A DNA stretch of 6,189 nucleotides from Actinomycetota bacterium (GTDB lineage: Bacteria; Actinomycetota; Actinomycetes; Nanopelagicales; Nanopelagicaceae): contig WLNM01000067.1 of NCBI GenBank assembly GCA_009699825.1, forward strand, positions 1 to 6,189, read 5' to 3'. A program made the translations under genes and the position numbers. The notes under the pieces were generated by a model. It saw only the letters and a list, made by a program, of their open reading frames with translations, was not told the DNA's origin and searched no databases. This document shows, one piece after another, positions 1 to 5,173 of this stretch (its first letter is position 1; each line of letters opens with the position of its first letter).

Positions 1-1
1 C

Positions 2-109
2 GCAGCCCCAGGTACATGGACTCTCGTAGTTCTTGCACCGGGGGTGCGTAAGGAGTTACGCGTGAGCGCAGCGACAGGCGTTCCCGCAGATTTAGTTATA
101 CAAATCTAG
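2..109 (+). CDS. C-terminal fragment of an unidentified upstream protein
   Basis: The second reading frame is open from the window edge to a TAG at 107-109 and encodes about 35 residues ending in LVIQI. The other two forward frames stop early, at 27-29 and 49-51. The residues (a GTWTLVVLAPG stretch, then RKELRVSA) alternate hydrophobic and polar, which suggests beta strands, but I recognise no family. The gene lies on the same strand as the Fur-like gene and ends 14 bp before its ATG, so its tail carries the promoter of that gene. The fragment is short, so both its coding status and its identity are uncertain. The reverse strand has one comparably open frame here, which weakens the call slightly. 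Confidence 0.5.
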   Translation, partial: AAPGTWTLVVLAPGVRKELRVSAATGVPADLVIQI

Positions 110-112
110 ATT
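103..112. repeat. Perfect 10-bp palindrome abutting the fur-like promoter
   Basis: AATCTAGATT is its own reverse complement. It contains the stop codon of the upstream fragment (107-109), and its last base is the first base of the candidate -10 hexamer at 112-117. A protein bound here would block RNA polymerase, so it could be an autoregulatory operator. It does not resemble the published Nur box (TTGC-type half-sites), and a 10-bp A/T-rich palindrome can occur by chance. Confidence 0.3.
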
Positions 113-123
113 AGACTTCTCGC
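112..123 (+). promoter_or_regulatory. Leaderless -10 promoter of the fur-like operon
   Basis: TAGACT at 112-117 matches the actinobacterial TA-N3-T -10 pattern and is followed by 6 nt (TCTCGC) and then the ATG at 124. That spacing places transcription start at the A of the start codon. There is no Shine-Dalgarno sequence. A convincing -35 is not visible. The stretch from the hexamer through the ATG matches the equivalent stretch before mshA at 13 of 15 bases. The hexamer's TAG is in frame with the gene, so no earlier start is possible. Confidence 0.6.
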
Positions 124-540
124 ATGGCCGATAAGCACGAATTACGCGACAAGGGATTACGCCTTACACCGCAGCGCGAATTAGTTTTATCTGCAGTGCG
201 CGAATTAGGTCATGCAACTCCCGAAGATGTTGCCGAAAAAGTTCGTCTGACACATCCCGGAATTAATTTATCTACTGTTTATCGCAACCTTGAAACACTC
301 GAAAATGTTGGCCTTGTGCAGCACACACACCTTGGTCATGGTGGCGCGACATATCACGCAGCAGAAGAGCTCACACATTTACACCTTGTCTGCGGTACAT
401 GCGAAGCAGTCGGCGATGCACCAATCACAATTGCTAGCCAATTTGTTAACGCACTCGCTGATGATTATGGATTTAAGACAGATGTTTCACACTTTGCAAT
501 TTATGGCACATGCGCTGCCTGCTTTGAAAAACAAAAGTGA
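124..540 (+). CDS. Fur-family metalloregulator, probably Nur-like (nickel-responsive)
   Basis: A 138-residue Fur-family repressor, normal in length. The N-terminal winged helix carries RLTPQR (13-18) and the recognition-helix segment STVYRNLETL (50-59). The dimerisation and metal domain carries HLHLVCGTC (85-93) and CAAC (130-133), giving two CxxC pairs for structural zinc. Compared from memory with Streptomyces coelicolor Nur, the nickel-site histidines are present (His67, His69, His123). The second metal site keeps His30, His85 and His87 but has Leu83 where Nur has His86. Overall similarity in the hinge (QHTHLGHG) and the C-terminal HFAIYG segment also favours Nur over Fur or Zur. Likely targets are nickel uptake or superoxide dismutase genes, none of which lie in this window. 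It starts at a leaderless-type ATG and overlaps ygfZ by 4 bp. Family assignment is firm; metal specificity is inferred. Confidence 0.93.
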   Translation: MADKHELRDKGLRLTPQRELVLSAVRELGHATPEDVAEKVRLTHPGINLSTVYRNLETLENVGLVQHTHLGHGGATYHAAEELTHLHLVCGTCEAVGDAPITIASQFVNALADDYGFKTDVSHFAIYGTCAACFEKQK

Positions 541-1442
541 GCGCCGTACTAGTTGAAGATGGCCCAGATAAGGGCGCGATTTGGCATTTCGGAGAACCAG
601 TAAAAGAGCAGCGTGCACTTGAAAACGGCACTGCGTGGGCTGATTTATCTCACTTAGATATTGTTGCAATTAAAGGTGCAGATCGCTTGACCTGGTTACA
701 TGCACTGACAACTCAGCATCATGAACAATTACAACCAGGACAGTGGCAAGAAGCGCTCATCTTGGATCCGCATGGTCACGTGGAGTATCAATTTTTTGTA
801 GTCGATGATGGCGACTCTGTTTTCTTAGTTTTAGATCGTGGATATAAAGAGAGTTTGATTGAGTACCTAAACAAAATGAAATTTATGTTGCGCGTTGAGG
901 TTCGAGATGCAACCAGTGAATACGCAGTTCTGCGCGCACCTGGTGTGCAGACAGAACTTGGTGGACCATACGCTCTTGTGCCACGAGCCGAATTAGAAGA
1001 TATGCGAAAAGTATTTGGCGAAAGTGCCACACAAGTTGGAACGTGGGCACTCGATGCAATGCGAGTTGCTGCAGGACGAATTCGTATCGGTTTTGAAACA
1101 GATCACAAATCAATTCCAAATGAATTAGGTGTTCTCAACAAATCAGTGCACATGTCCAAGGGTTGTTATCGCGGACAAGAAACCGTTGCAAAGATTTATA
1201 ATCTCGGAAACCCACCTCGTCGTTTGGTTTTATTGCACCTCGATGGCAGCGTTGTTACATCGCCACCACAAGGCACCGATGTCATGAATGGCGAGATAAA
1301 AGTTGGATTTATTGGCACAGTGGCGCGCCATCACGAACTTGGAACAATTGCACTTGCTGTTATTAAACGAAATACGCCAGTTGAAGCACAAGTAAGCGTC
1401 GATGGTATTCCTGCAATTCAGCAGGTAATTGTTCCTGCGTAA
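537..1442 (+). CDS. ygfZ: YgfZ/GcvT-like folate-binding Fe-S cluster maintenance protein
   Basis: A 301-residue protein of the YgfZ branch of the GcvT fold. These cytosolic tetrahydrofolate-binding proteins support assembly or repair of certain iron-sulfur enzymes. The diagnostic motif K-G-C-Y-R-G-Q-E lies at residues 208-215 with the conserved cysteine at 210, preceded by the family-typical GFETDHKSIPNE (185-196). It lacks the glycine cleavage T-protein's longer C-terminus, so aminomethyltransferase is unlikely. The start is GTG at 537, inside GTGA, which is also the stop of the fur-like gene; this 4-bp overlap points to translational coupling. There is no Shine-Dalgarno sequence in the A-rich stretch upstream. 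Pairing with a metal regulator suggests shared metal or Fe-S homeostasis (inference). The gene ends 5 bp from the convergent DsrE gene with no terminator-like hairpin between. Confidence 0.9.
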   Translation: MSAVLVEDGPDKGAIWHFGEPVKEQRALENGTAWADLSHLDIVAIKGADRLTWLHALTTQHHEQLQPGQWQEALILDPHGHVEYQFFVVDDGDSVFLVLDRGYKESLIEYLNKMKFMLRVEVRDATSEYAVLRAPGVQTELGGPYALVPRAELEDMRKVFGESATQVGTWALDAMRVAAGRIRIGFETDHKSIPNELGVLNKSVHMSKGCYRGQETVAKIYNLGNPPRRLVLLHLDGSVVTSPPQGTDVMNGEIKVGFIGTVARHHELGTIALAVIKRNTPVEAQVSVDGIPAIQQVIVPA

Positions 1443-1447
1443 TTAAC

Positions 1448-1816
1448 TTAATAAACTAAAGCTTGAGTGCTCTCTCGAGTAATTTCTTCAACAAATGACG
1501 CGGCACCTTCAATAAAAATTCCAGTAATTTGATCGCCATCATTAATGTTTCGGCGCACTGCGCACTGCGAACATAAAACAACTCGTGCACCGGATACAAG
1601 TGCCGCTAATTGATCTGCAAGGGGAGCGGCGTGTGGCAATTCAAACTCTGCAGCTTTTCCTGGAAGTGCAAAGTAGGCAGCATCACCAGTTAGCCAGAAT
1701 GAAACATGTATGCCCGATGCCAATGCAGCAGATGCCACAGAAAATGCCTGCGATACGCGTTCTGGTGCTTCAAGACCACAGGTTAATTTGATGACGAGAT
1801 TAGAAGTGCGAGACAT
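1448..1816 (-). CDS. DsrE-family sulfur-relay-like protein
   Basis: A 122-residue protein on the reverse strand with the small DsrE/DsrF/TusD alpha-beta fold. Visible features are an N-terminal strand LVIKLTCG (7-14), the segment SFWLTGDAAYFALPG (39-53), the motif LCSQCAVRR (81-89) with Cys82 and Cys85, and a C-terminal TQALVY. This arrangement matches the actinobacterial DsrE proteins found near Fur/Nur genes in Streptomyces. In the family the C-terminal-region cysteine carries persulfide in sulfur transfer; whether either cysteine does so here is unknown. The ATG at 1816 is preceded by TAG 12 nt upstream in frame, which fixes the start. The gene is convergent with ygfZ and divergent from the small membrane protein. 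Family assignment is good; biochemical role is unproven. Confidence 0.87.
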   Translation of the reverse strand: MSRTSNLVIKLTCGLEAPERVSQAFSVASAALASGIHVSFWLTGDAAYFALPGKAAEFELPHAAPLADQLAALVSGARVVLCSQCAVRRNINDGDQITGIFIEGAASFVEEITRESTQALVY

Positions 1817-1851
1817 GCTCCAACTCTAAAGTACGCTTGCGGGTATGGAAA
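1817..1851 (-). promoter_or_regulatory. Leaderless promoter of the DsrE gene
   Basis: Read on the reverse strand, TAGAGT (1828 down to 1823) is followed by TGGAGC and then the ATG at 1816, the same 6-nt spacing as at the fur-like gene, mshA and gpmA. TTTCCA (1851 down to 1846) lies 17 bp upstream and matches 4 of 6 bases of the TTGACA -35 consensus. The GGAG just before the ATG is too close to work as a normal ribosome binding site. Promoter and -35 overlap the start of the divergent small ORF. Confidence 0.6.
1832..1844 (+). promoter_or_regulatory. Candidate leaderless -10 of the small membrane protein operon
   Basis: TACGCT at 1832-1837 fits TA-N3-T and is followed by 7 nt before the ATG at 1845, close to the 6-nt spacing seen elsewhere in the window. 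TAAAGT at 1827-1832 is a poorer alternative because it sits 12 nt from the ATG. No clear -35 is visible. The hexamer lies only 3 bp from the -10 of the divergent DsrE gene. Confidence 0.4.
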
Positions 1852-1982
1852 TCACAACCGCTGTGCTTTTAGCCGTTGCAGCCCTTTTACTTGGTGTGGG
1901 ACTCATGATTTATGGAGTTCGCAGAAAAGAACGTCAAGCGCGCGCTCGTATTCGCAGTACGTACTTAAAGGGACAGCGGTAG
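1845..1982 (+). CDS. Small single-pass membrane protein, 45 residues, function unknown
   Basis: An ATG-started ORF of 45 codons ending in TAG at 1980-1982. Residues about 5-24 form one uninterrupted hydrophobic helix rich in Ala, Leu, Val and Gly. It is followed by a strongly basic tail (RRKERQARARIR, 26-37), which by the positive-inside rule puts the C-terminus in the cytoplasm and the N-terminus outside. There is no lipobox or signal peptidase site. It fills the whole gap between the divergent DsrE gene and the nitrobindin-like gene, and its stop shares one base with the GTG start of the latter, so the two are probably translationally coupled. I do not recognise a family. Support comes from position, coupling and a sensible membrane topology; conservation cannot be checked here. 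Confidence 0.7.
   Translation: MEITTAVLLAVAALLLGVGLMIYGVRRKERQARARIRSTYLKGQR
1968..1973 (+). promoter_or_regulatory. Shine-Dalgarno-like site for the nitrobindin-like gene
   Basis: AAGGGA ends 8 nt before the GTG at 1982. It is the best-placed purine-rich site I found before any start in this window, and fits a gene reached internally on a polycistronic message. The match to AGGAGG is only moderate. Confidence 0.4.
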
Positions 1983-2482
1983 TGGTATTTACAATTCCCG
2001 AAGGTTTACATGCAGATCTCAATCCACTTGCATGGTTAGTTGGAACATGGCGCGGTAAAGGTCGCGGTGAATATCCTGGCATCGAACCATTTGAATTTAA
2101 TCACGAAATAGTTTTTAACCATGATGGTCGACCATTTTTAACGTATTACTCACGATCATGGATTGTTGATGCAGAAGGTGAAGTAATTCGCCCTGGTGGA
2201 TCTGAAACAGGTTTTTGGCGCGTTAAACCAAATAATGTTTTAGAAGTTCTTATTTCACATAACACTGGAATCACCGAAGGTTGGGTTGGACAATTTGATG
2301 GCCCAAAGATTCAACTCGTAATGGATCAAGGATATTCAGCACCGAGTGCGAAAATTGTTACAGCTGGTGTGCGCTTATACGGATTAGTTGCAGGCGAACT
2401 CTTCTTTGCTTATGACATGGCAGCAGAAGGTAAAGAGTTGCAAGCCCACATTTGGTCTTCCCTTCCTCGCTCACATGACTAA
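1982..2482 (+). CDS. Nitrobindin-like haem-binding beta-barrel protein (DUF1794/FABP-like)
   Basis: A 166-residue protein of the nitrobindin family, a ten-stranded barrel resembling fatty-acid-binding proteins. The N-terminal signature LVGTWRGKGRGEYP (19-32) contains the conserved GxWxGxG. The C-terminal segment with Asp145-Met-Ala-Ala and LQAHIWSSLPR (153-163) places His156 where the family has its proximal haem ligand. Characterised relatives, including Mycobacterium tuberculosis Rv2717c, bind ferric haem and react with nitric oxide or peroxynitrite; this activity is inferred here. The GTG start shares one base with the preceding TAG, and the gene ends 8 bp inside the asparaginase gene, so it is the middle gene of an overlapping trio. 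No signal peptide is present, so it is cytosolic. Confidence 0.9.
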   Translation: MVFTIPEGLHADLNPLAWLVGTWRGKGRGEYPGIEPFEFNHEIVFNHDGRPFLTYYSRSWIVDAEGEVIRPGGSETGFWRVKPNNVLEVLISHNTGITEGWVGQFDGPKIQLVMDQGYSAPSAKIVTAGVRLYGLVAGELFFAYDMAAEGKELQAHIWSSLPRSHD

Positions 2483-3416
2483 ATTTTCTGCTGGCGAAAT
2501 ACTCGCTGAAATCACGCGAAGCGGTGTCGTCGAATCAATTCATACAGGACATCTAGTTTTACTTAATTCAAATGGTTCAGTTCATTTAACAAAGGGCGAT
2601 CCAACACAACTGACGTATCCGCGTTCAACAATTAAAGCTATTCAGAGCAGTGTAATGATTCGAAGTGGTTTAAAACTAGAACCACGATTATTGGCACTGG
2701 CCAGTTCAAGTCATTCAGGTGCTGCTATTCACCAAGAGGGCGCACTAGAAATTTTGGCAAATGTTGGCTTGTCTGAAAAAGATTTACAGAACGCCAAAGA
2801 TAAACCGTTGGGCGAACCAGAGCGTCGTGCATGGGGCGATAAAAAACCAACACGTTTAGCAATGAATTGCAGCGGAAAGCATGCGGGCATGCTTGCAACG
2901 TGTGTTACTGCTGGTTGGCCGACTGCAAATTATTTAGATCCGGCGCATCCATTGCAGGTTGCAATTAAAGAAGAGTTAGAGAATTTAGCTGGCGAAGAAG
3001 TTGCACTAACAAGTGCTGACGGATGTGGCGCTCCGCTCTTTCTACTGTCATTGATGGGATTAGCACGTGCAATGCGTGCACTGACTATTTCAACTGACCC
3101 GATTCATCAAAGTGTTGTACAGGCATGTAGAGAATTTCCAGAGATGGTTGCAGGAGAAAAAAGATTAACAACTCGATTAATGCGAGAAGTACCAGGGCTA
3201 TTTATGAAAGAAGGCGCCGAAGGTGTTGAAGTTGCAACACTTGCAGATGGGCGCACAATAATTTTTAAAATCAGTGATGGAGCAATTCGAGCATTTGAAA
3301 CTTTGATGGTTGCTGCGTTGGCAGAATTTGGTATCAGCATTACAGATACAACTGAGCGTGTTTATGGAGGATCAGAGGCGATTGGTTCAATTCGCGCCTG
3401 CATAACACGAGAGTAG
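2475..3416 (+). CDS. Class 3 (Rhizobium etli type) L-asparaginase, PF06089 family
   Basis: A 313-residue asparaginase predicted to hydrolyse L-asparagine to aspartate and ammonia. The fold resembles serine beta-lactamases. It shows S51-T-I-K54 (the SxxK pair), Ser79-His80, C132-S-G-K135-H, D182-G-C184-G-A-P, and K265 before ISDGA. Cys132, Lys135 and Cys184 correspond to the zinc-binding set described for R. etli ReAV, so the active site looks intact. The ATG at 2475 is preferred to an upstream in-frame start at 2388, because the extra 29 residues lie entirely inside the nitrobindin-like gene and do not resemble the family's N-terminus, while MTKFSAGEI leads straight into conserved sequence. 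It overlaps the preceding gene by 8 bp and has no Shine-Dalgarno sequence. Its TAG stop is also the start of the mshA -10 hexamer. Confidence 0.9.
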   Translation: MTKFSAGEILAEITRSGVVESIHTGHLVLLNSNGSVHLTKGDPTQLTYPRSTIKAIQSSVMIRSGLKLEPRLLALASSSHSGAAIHQEGALEILANVGLSEKDLQNAKDKPLGEPERRAWGDKKPTRLAMNCSGKHAGMLATCVTAGWPTANYLDPAHPLQVAIKEELENLAGEEVALTSADGCGAPLFLLSLMGLARAMRALTISTDPIHQSVVQACREFPEMVAGEKRLTTRLMREVPGLFMKEGAEGVEVATLADGRTIIFKISDGAIRAFETLMVAALAEFGISITDTTERVYGGSEAIGSIRACITRE

Positions 3417-3425
3417 ACTTGGCGC
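3414..3425 (+). promoter_or_regulatory. Leaderless -10 promoter of mshA, overlapping the asparaginase stop
   Basis: TAGACT (3414-3419) is followed by TGGCGC and the ATG at 3426. The first three bases are the stop codon of the asparaginase gene, so one trinucleotide serves both as terminator of translation and as the TA of the -10. No clear -35 and no Shine-Dalgarno sequence are visible. Confidence 0.6.
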
Positions 3426-4685
3426 ATGAACGGGCGCATTGCCACATTGATGGTGCACACATCACCACTGGACCAACCAGGTATTGGTGATGCTGGTGGC
3501 ATGAACATTTATGTCACCGAAAGCGCTGAACGAATGGCTGCAATGGGTGTGCAGGTAGACATTTTCACTCGTCGCACAAATAAAGATGTTGCAGACATTG
3601 TAGAAATTTCTCCAGGAGTTCGAGTTCGCCACCTAAACGTTGGTCCTGTTGATGGTGTTACGAAAGAGCGTTTACCTGAATTAATCGGTGAGTTGTCCGA
3701 AGAATTTATTCGTATTCTAAAAGAAGATCCTTACGACGTAATCCATTCTCATTATTGGATCTCAGGAAAAGTAGCTATGCCTGCAGCCGAAAAACTGCAC
3801 ATTCCTTTGGTGCACACAATGCACACGATGGCACGTGTTAAGAATCTGAATTTGGCCGAAGGTGAAATTCCAGAACCGATGATTCGCGTACAGGGTGAAA
3901 CACAAGTTGTAGCTGCGGCAACTGGGTTAATTGCAAATACAGATGCAGAAGCAGCAAGTCTGGTTTCGCTCTACAGCGCATGTCCTGACAATGTTCATGT
4001 TGTAAGTCCTGGTGTGGATCTTTATACATTCACCCCCGGTGCAGGACGTGCGGCTGCTCGCAAAGAAGTTGGTCTAGCAGAGGATGCACTGGTTATAACT
4101 TTCGTTGGTCGAATACAGCCACATAAAGGTCCTGAGTTATTAATTCGTGCAACAGCAGAAATGATTAAGCACTCACCACAACTTCGCCCAAAACTCGTTG
4201 TCAATGTTATTGGTGGAGCATCCGGTGCAAACACAACTGAAGTAGAACGTCTCAAAGAACTTGTTGCATGGCTTGGGATTTCTGATGTTGTGCAATTCGC
4301 ACCACCGGTACCACGTGCTGATTTACCTCAGTGGTATCGCGCAGCAGATCTTGTATGTGTTCCAAGTTATTCAGAAAGTTTTGGACTTGTTGCACTTGAA
4401 GCACAAGCCTGCGGAACGCCTGTTGTGGCAACAGCGGTTGGTGGATTGCGTACAGCGGTTGCAGACGGTATTTCTGGAGTACTTGTTGATGGTCATGATC
4501 CACGTGCATGGTCATCAGTTCTTGCACGTTTAATTCAAGAACCACAACGTCGTGTACTTCTATCTCTTGGTGCTATCGAACATGCATCGCACTTTGGTTG
4601 GGATGCAACTGCACGAGGAACACTTGATATTTATGATCGCGTGCTTTCTAGTGCTCGCGATGCTCGCAAAACATATGGTGCCTGA
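3426..4685 (+). CDS. mshA: D-inositol-3-phosphate glycosyltransferase (mycothiol synthesis)
   Basis: A 419-residue GT4 (GT-B fold, retaining) glycosyltransferase that joins N-acetylglucosamine from UDP-GlcNAc to 1L-inositol 1-phosphate, the first committed step of mycothiol synthesis. The N-terminal domain has HTSPLDQPGIGDAGGMNIYV (11-30), diagnostic of MshA rather than of a generic GT4 enzyme. The C-terminal nucleotide-sugar domain has FVGRIQPHKG (226-235, with Arg229 and Lys234 expected to contact diphosphate) and SESFGLVALE with the E-x7-E pair Glu317/Glu325. Length is typical. The ATG at 3426 is forced: the only upstream in-frame codons back to the TAG at 3414 are ACT, TGG and CGC. The asparaginase gene is in the same frame. 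The stop shares its last base with the YbjN-domain start. Confidence 0.96.
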   Translation: MNGRIATLMVHTSPLDQPGIGDAGGMNIYVTESAERMAAMGVQVDIFTRRTNKDVADIVEISPGVRVRHLNVGPVDGVTKERLPELIGELSEEFIRILKEDPYDVIHSHYWISGKVAMPAAEKLHIPLVHTMHTMARVKNLNLAEGEIPEPMIRVQGETQVVAAATGLIANTDAEAASLVSLYSACPDNVHVVSPGVDLYTFTPGAGRAAARKEVGLAEDALVITFVGRIQPHKGPELLIRATAEMIKHSPQLRPKLVVNVIGGASGANTTEVERLKELVAWLGISDVVQFAPPVPRADLPQWYRAADLVCVPSYSESFGLVALEAQACGTPVVATAVGGLRTAVADGISGVLVDGHDPRAWSSVLARLIQEPQRRVLLSLGAIEHASHFGWDATARGTLDIYDRVLSSARDARKTYGA

Positions 4686-5164
4686 TGGCTATAGATCCAC
4701 GCGTCATTATTGAAGAATTTCTGGATTCACACGATTTAGATTACGAACGTCGCGATGAGAATACTTTTTTAGTTACCTTGCCTGGTGAGACCAAATTACA
4801 GACTCACTGCGCATTCGTAGTTGGCGAACATTCTTTGAGCATCAATGCATTTGTTATCCGCAAACCGGATGAAAATGAAGCAGGCGTTCACCACTGGTGC
4901 ATGACAAAAAACGCGTCTATGTATGGCGTTGCATATGCGATTAATACTCTCGGAGATATCTATCTAGTTGGTCGTCTGCCGCTAAATGCAGTGACAGATC
5001 GCGAAATCGACCGTCTGCTCGGCGCAGTTTTGCAGTATTCAGACTCTTCATTTAATCCATTACTCGAATTAGGTTTTGCAAACGCGATACGTCGCGAGTG
5101 GGCATGGAGAGTTTCTCGTGGCGAATCACTGGCGAATTTAGAGTTTGCACGGCACTTCATTTAA
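4685..5164 (+). CDS. YbjN-domain protein
   Basis: A 159-residue cytosolic protein of the YbjN family, whose fold resembles type III secretion chaperones. The N-terminal helix (IIEEFLDSHDLDYERR, 8-23) runs into a beta-rich middle with TFLVTLPGETKLQTHCAF (27-44), then HHWCMTKNASMYGVAYAIN (69-87) and a GDIYLVGRLPL strand (90-100), followed by a helical C-terminus rich in Trp and Arg. The start ATG shares one base with the mshA stop (TGATG), so translational coupling is likely. The pairing with mshA is conserved in mycobacteria (Rv0486-Rv0487) and Streptomyces, which suggests a link to mycothiol or to the neighbouring mutase, but no biochemical role is established. The stop TAA is also the head of the gpmA -10 hexamer. 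Confidence 0.85.
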   Translation: MAIDPRVIIEEFLDSHDLDYERRDENTFLVTLPGETKLQTHCAFVVGEHSLSINAFVIRKPDENEAGVHHWCMTKNASMYGVAYAINTLGDIYLVGRLPLNAVTDREIDRLLGAVLQYSDSSFNPLLELGFANAIRREWAWRVSRGESLANLEFARHFI

Positions 5165-5173
5165 GATGCTCAT
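5162..5173 (+). promoter_or_regulatory. Leaderless -10 promoter of gpmA, overlapping the YbjN stop
   Basis: TAAGAT (5162-5167) is followed by GCTCAT and the ATG at 5174, again 6 nt. Its TAA is the stop codon of the YbjN-domain gene and is in frame with gpmA. TTTAGA at 5138-5143 lies 18 bp upstream and matches TTGACA at 4 of 6 positions, a weak -35 candidate. No Shine-Dalgarno sequence is visible. Confidence 0.5.

Noticed and set aside
107..112. TAGATT as the -10 of the fur-like gene
   Set aside because: It fits TA-N3-T but lies 11 nt from the ATG, whereas TAGACT at 112-117 gives the same 6-nt spacing seen at three other genes. It could be a secondary promoter.
85..123. Canonical Nur or Fur box upstream of the regulator
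   Set aside because: I found no TTGC-type spaced inverted repeat and no 19-bp Fur-box-like palindrome, only the unrelated 10-bp AATCTAGATT.
883..1119. Reverse-strand open frames inside ygfZ (788-1030 and 883-1119)
   Set aside because: They overlap each other and the ygfZ coding frame, and show no family features or start signal.
1443..1447. Terminator between ygfZ and the convergent dsrE
   Set aside because: The A/T-rich junction has only a short TAATTA symmetry and no GC stem or T tract.
2388..2474. In-frame upstream start that would lengthen the asparaginase by 29 residues
   Set aside because: The extension lies wholly inside the nitrobindin-like gene in another frame and does not resemble the family's N-terminus. 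The ATG at 2475 leads directly into conserved sequence.
4252..4545. Long open frames on both strands inside mshA (for example reverse 4252-4545 and forward 4261-4533)
   Set aside because: They lie within a firmly identified glycosyltransferase. Their low-complexity, Gln/Leu/His-rich composition is typical of shadow frames.
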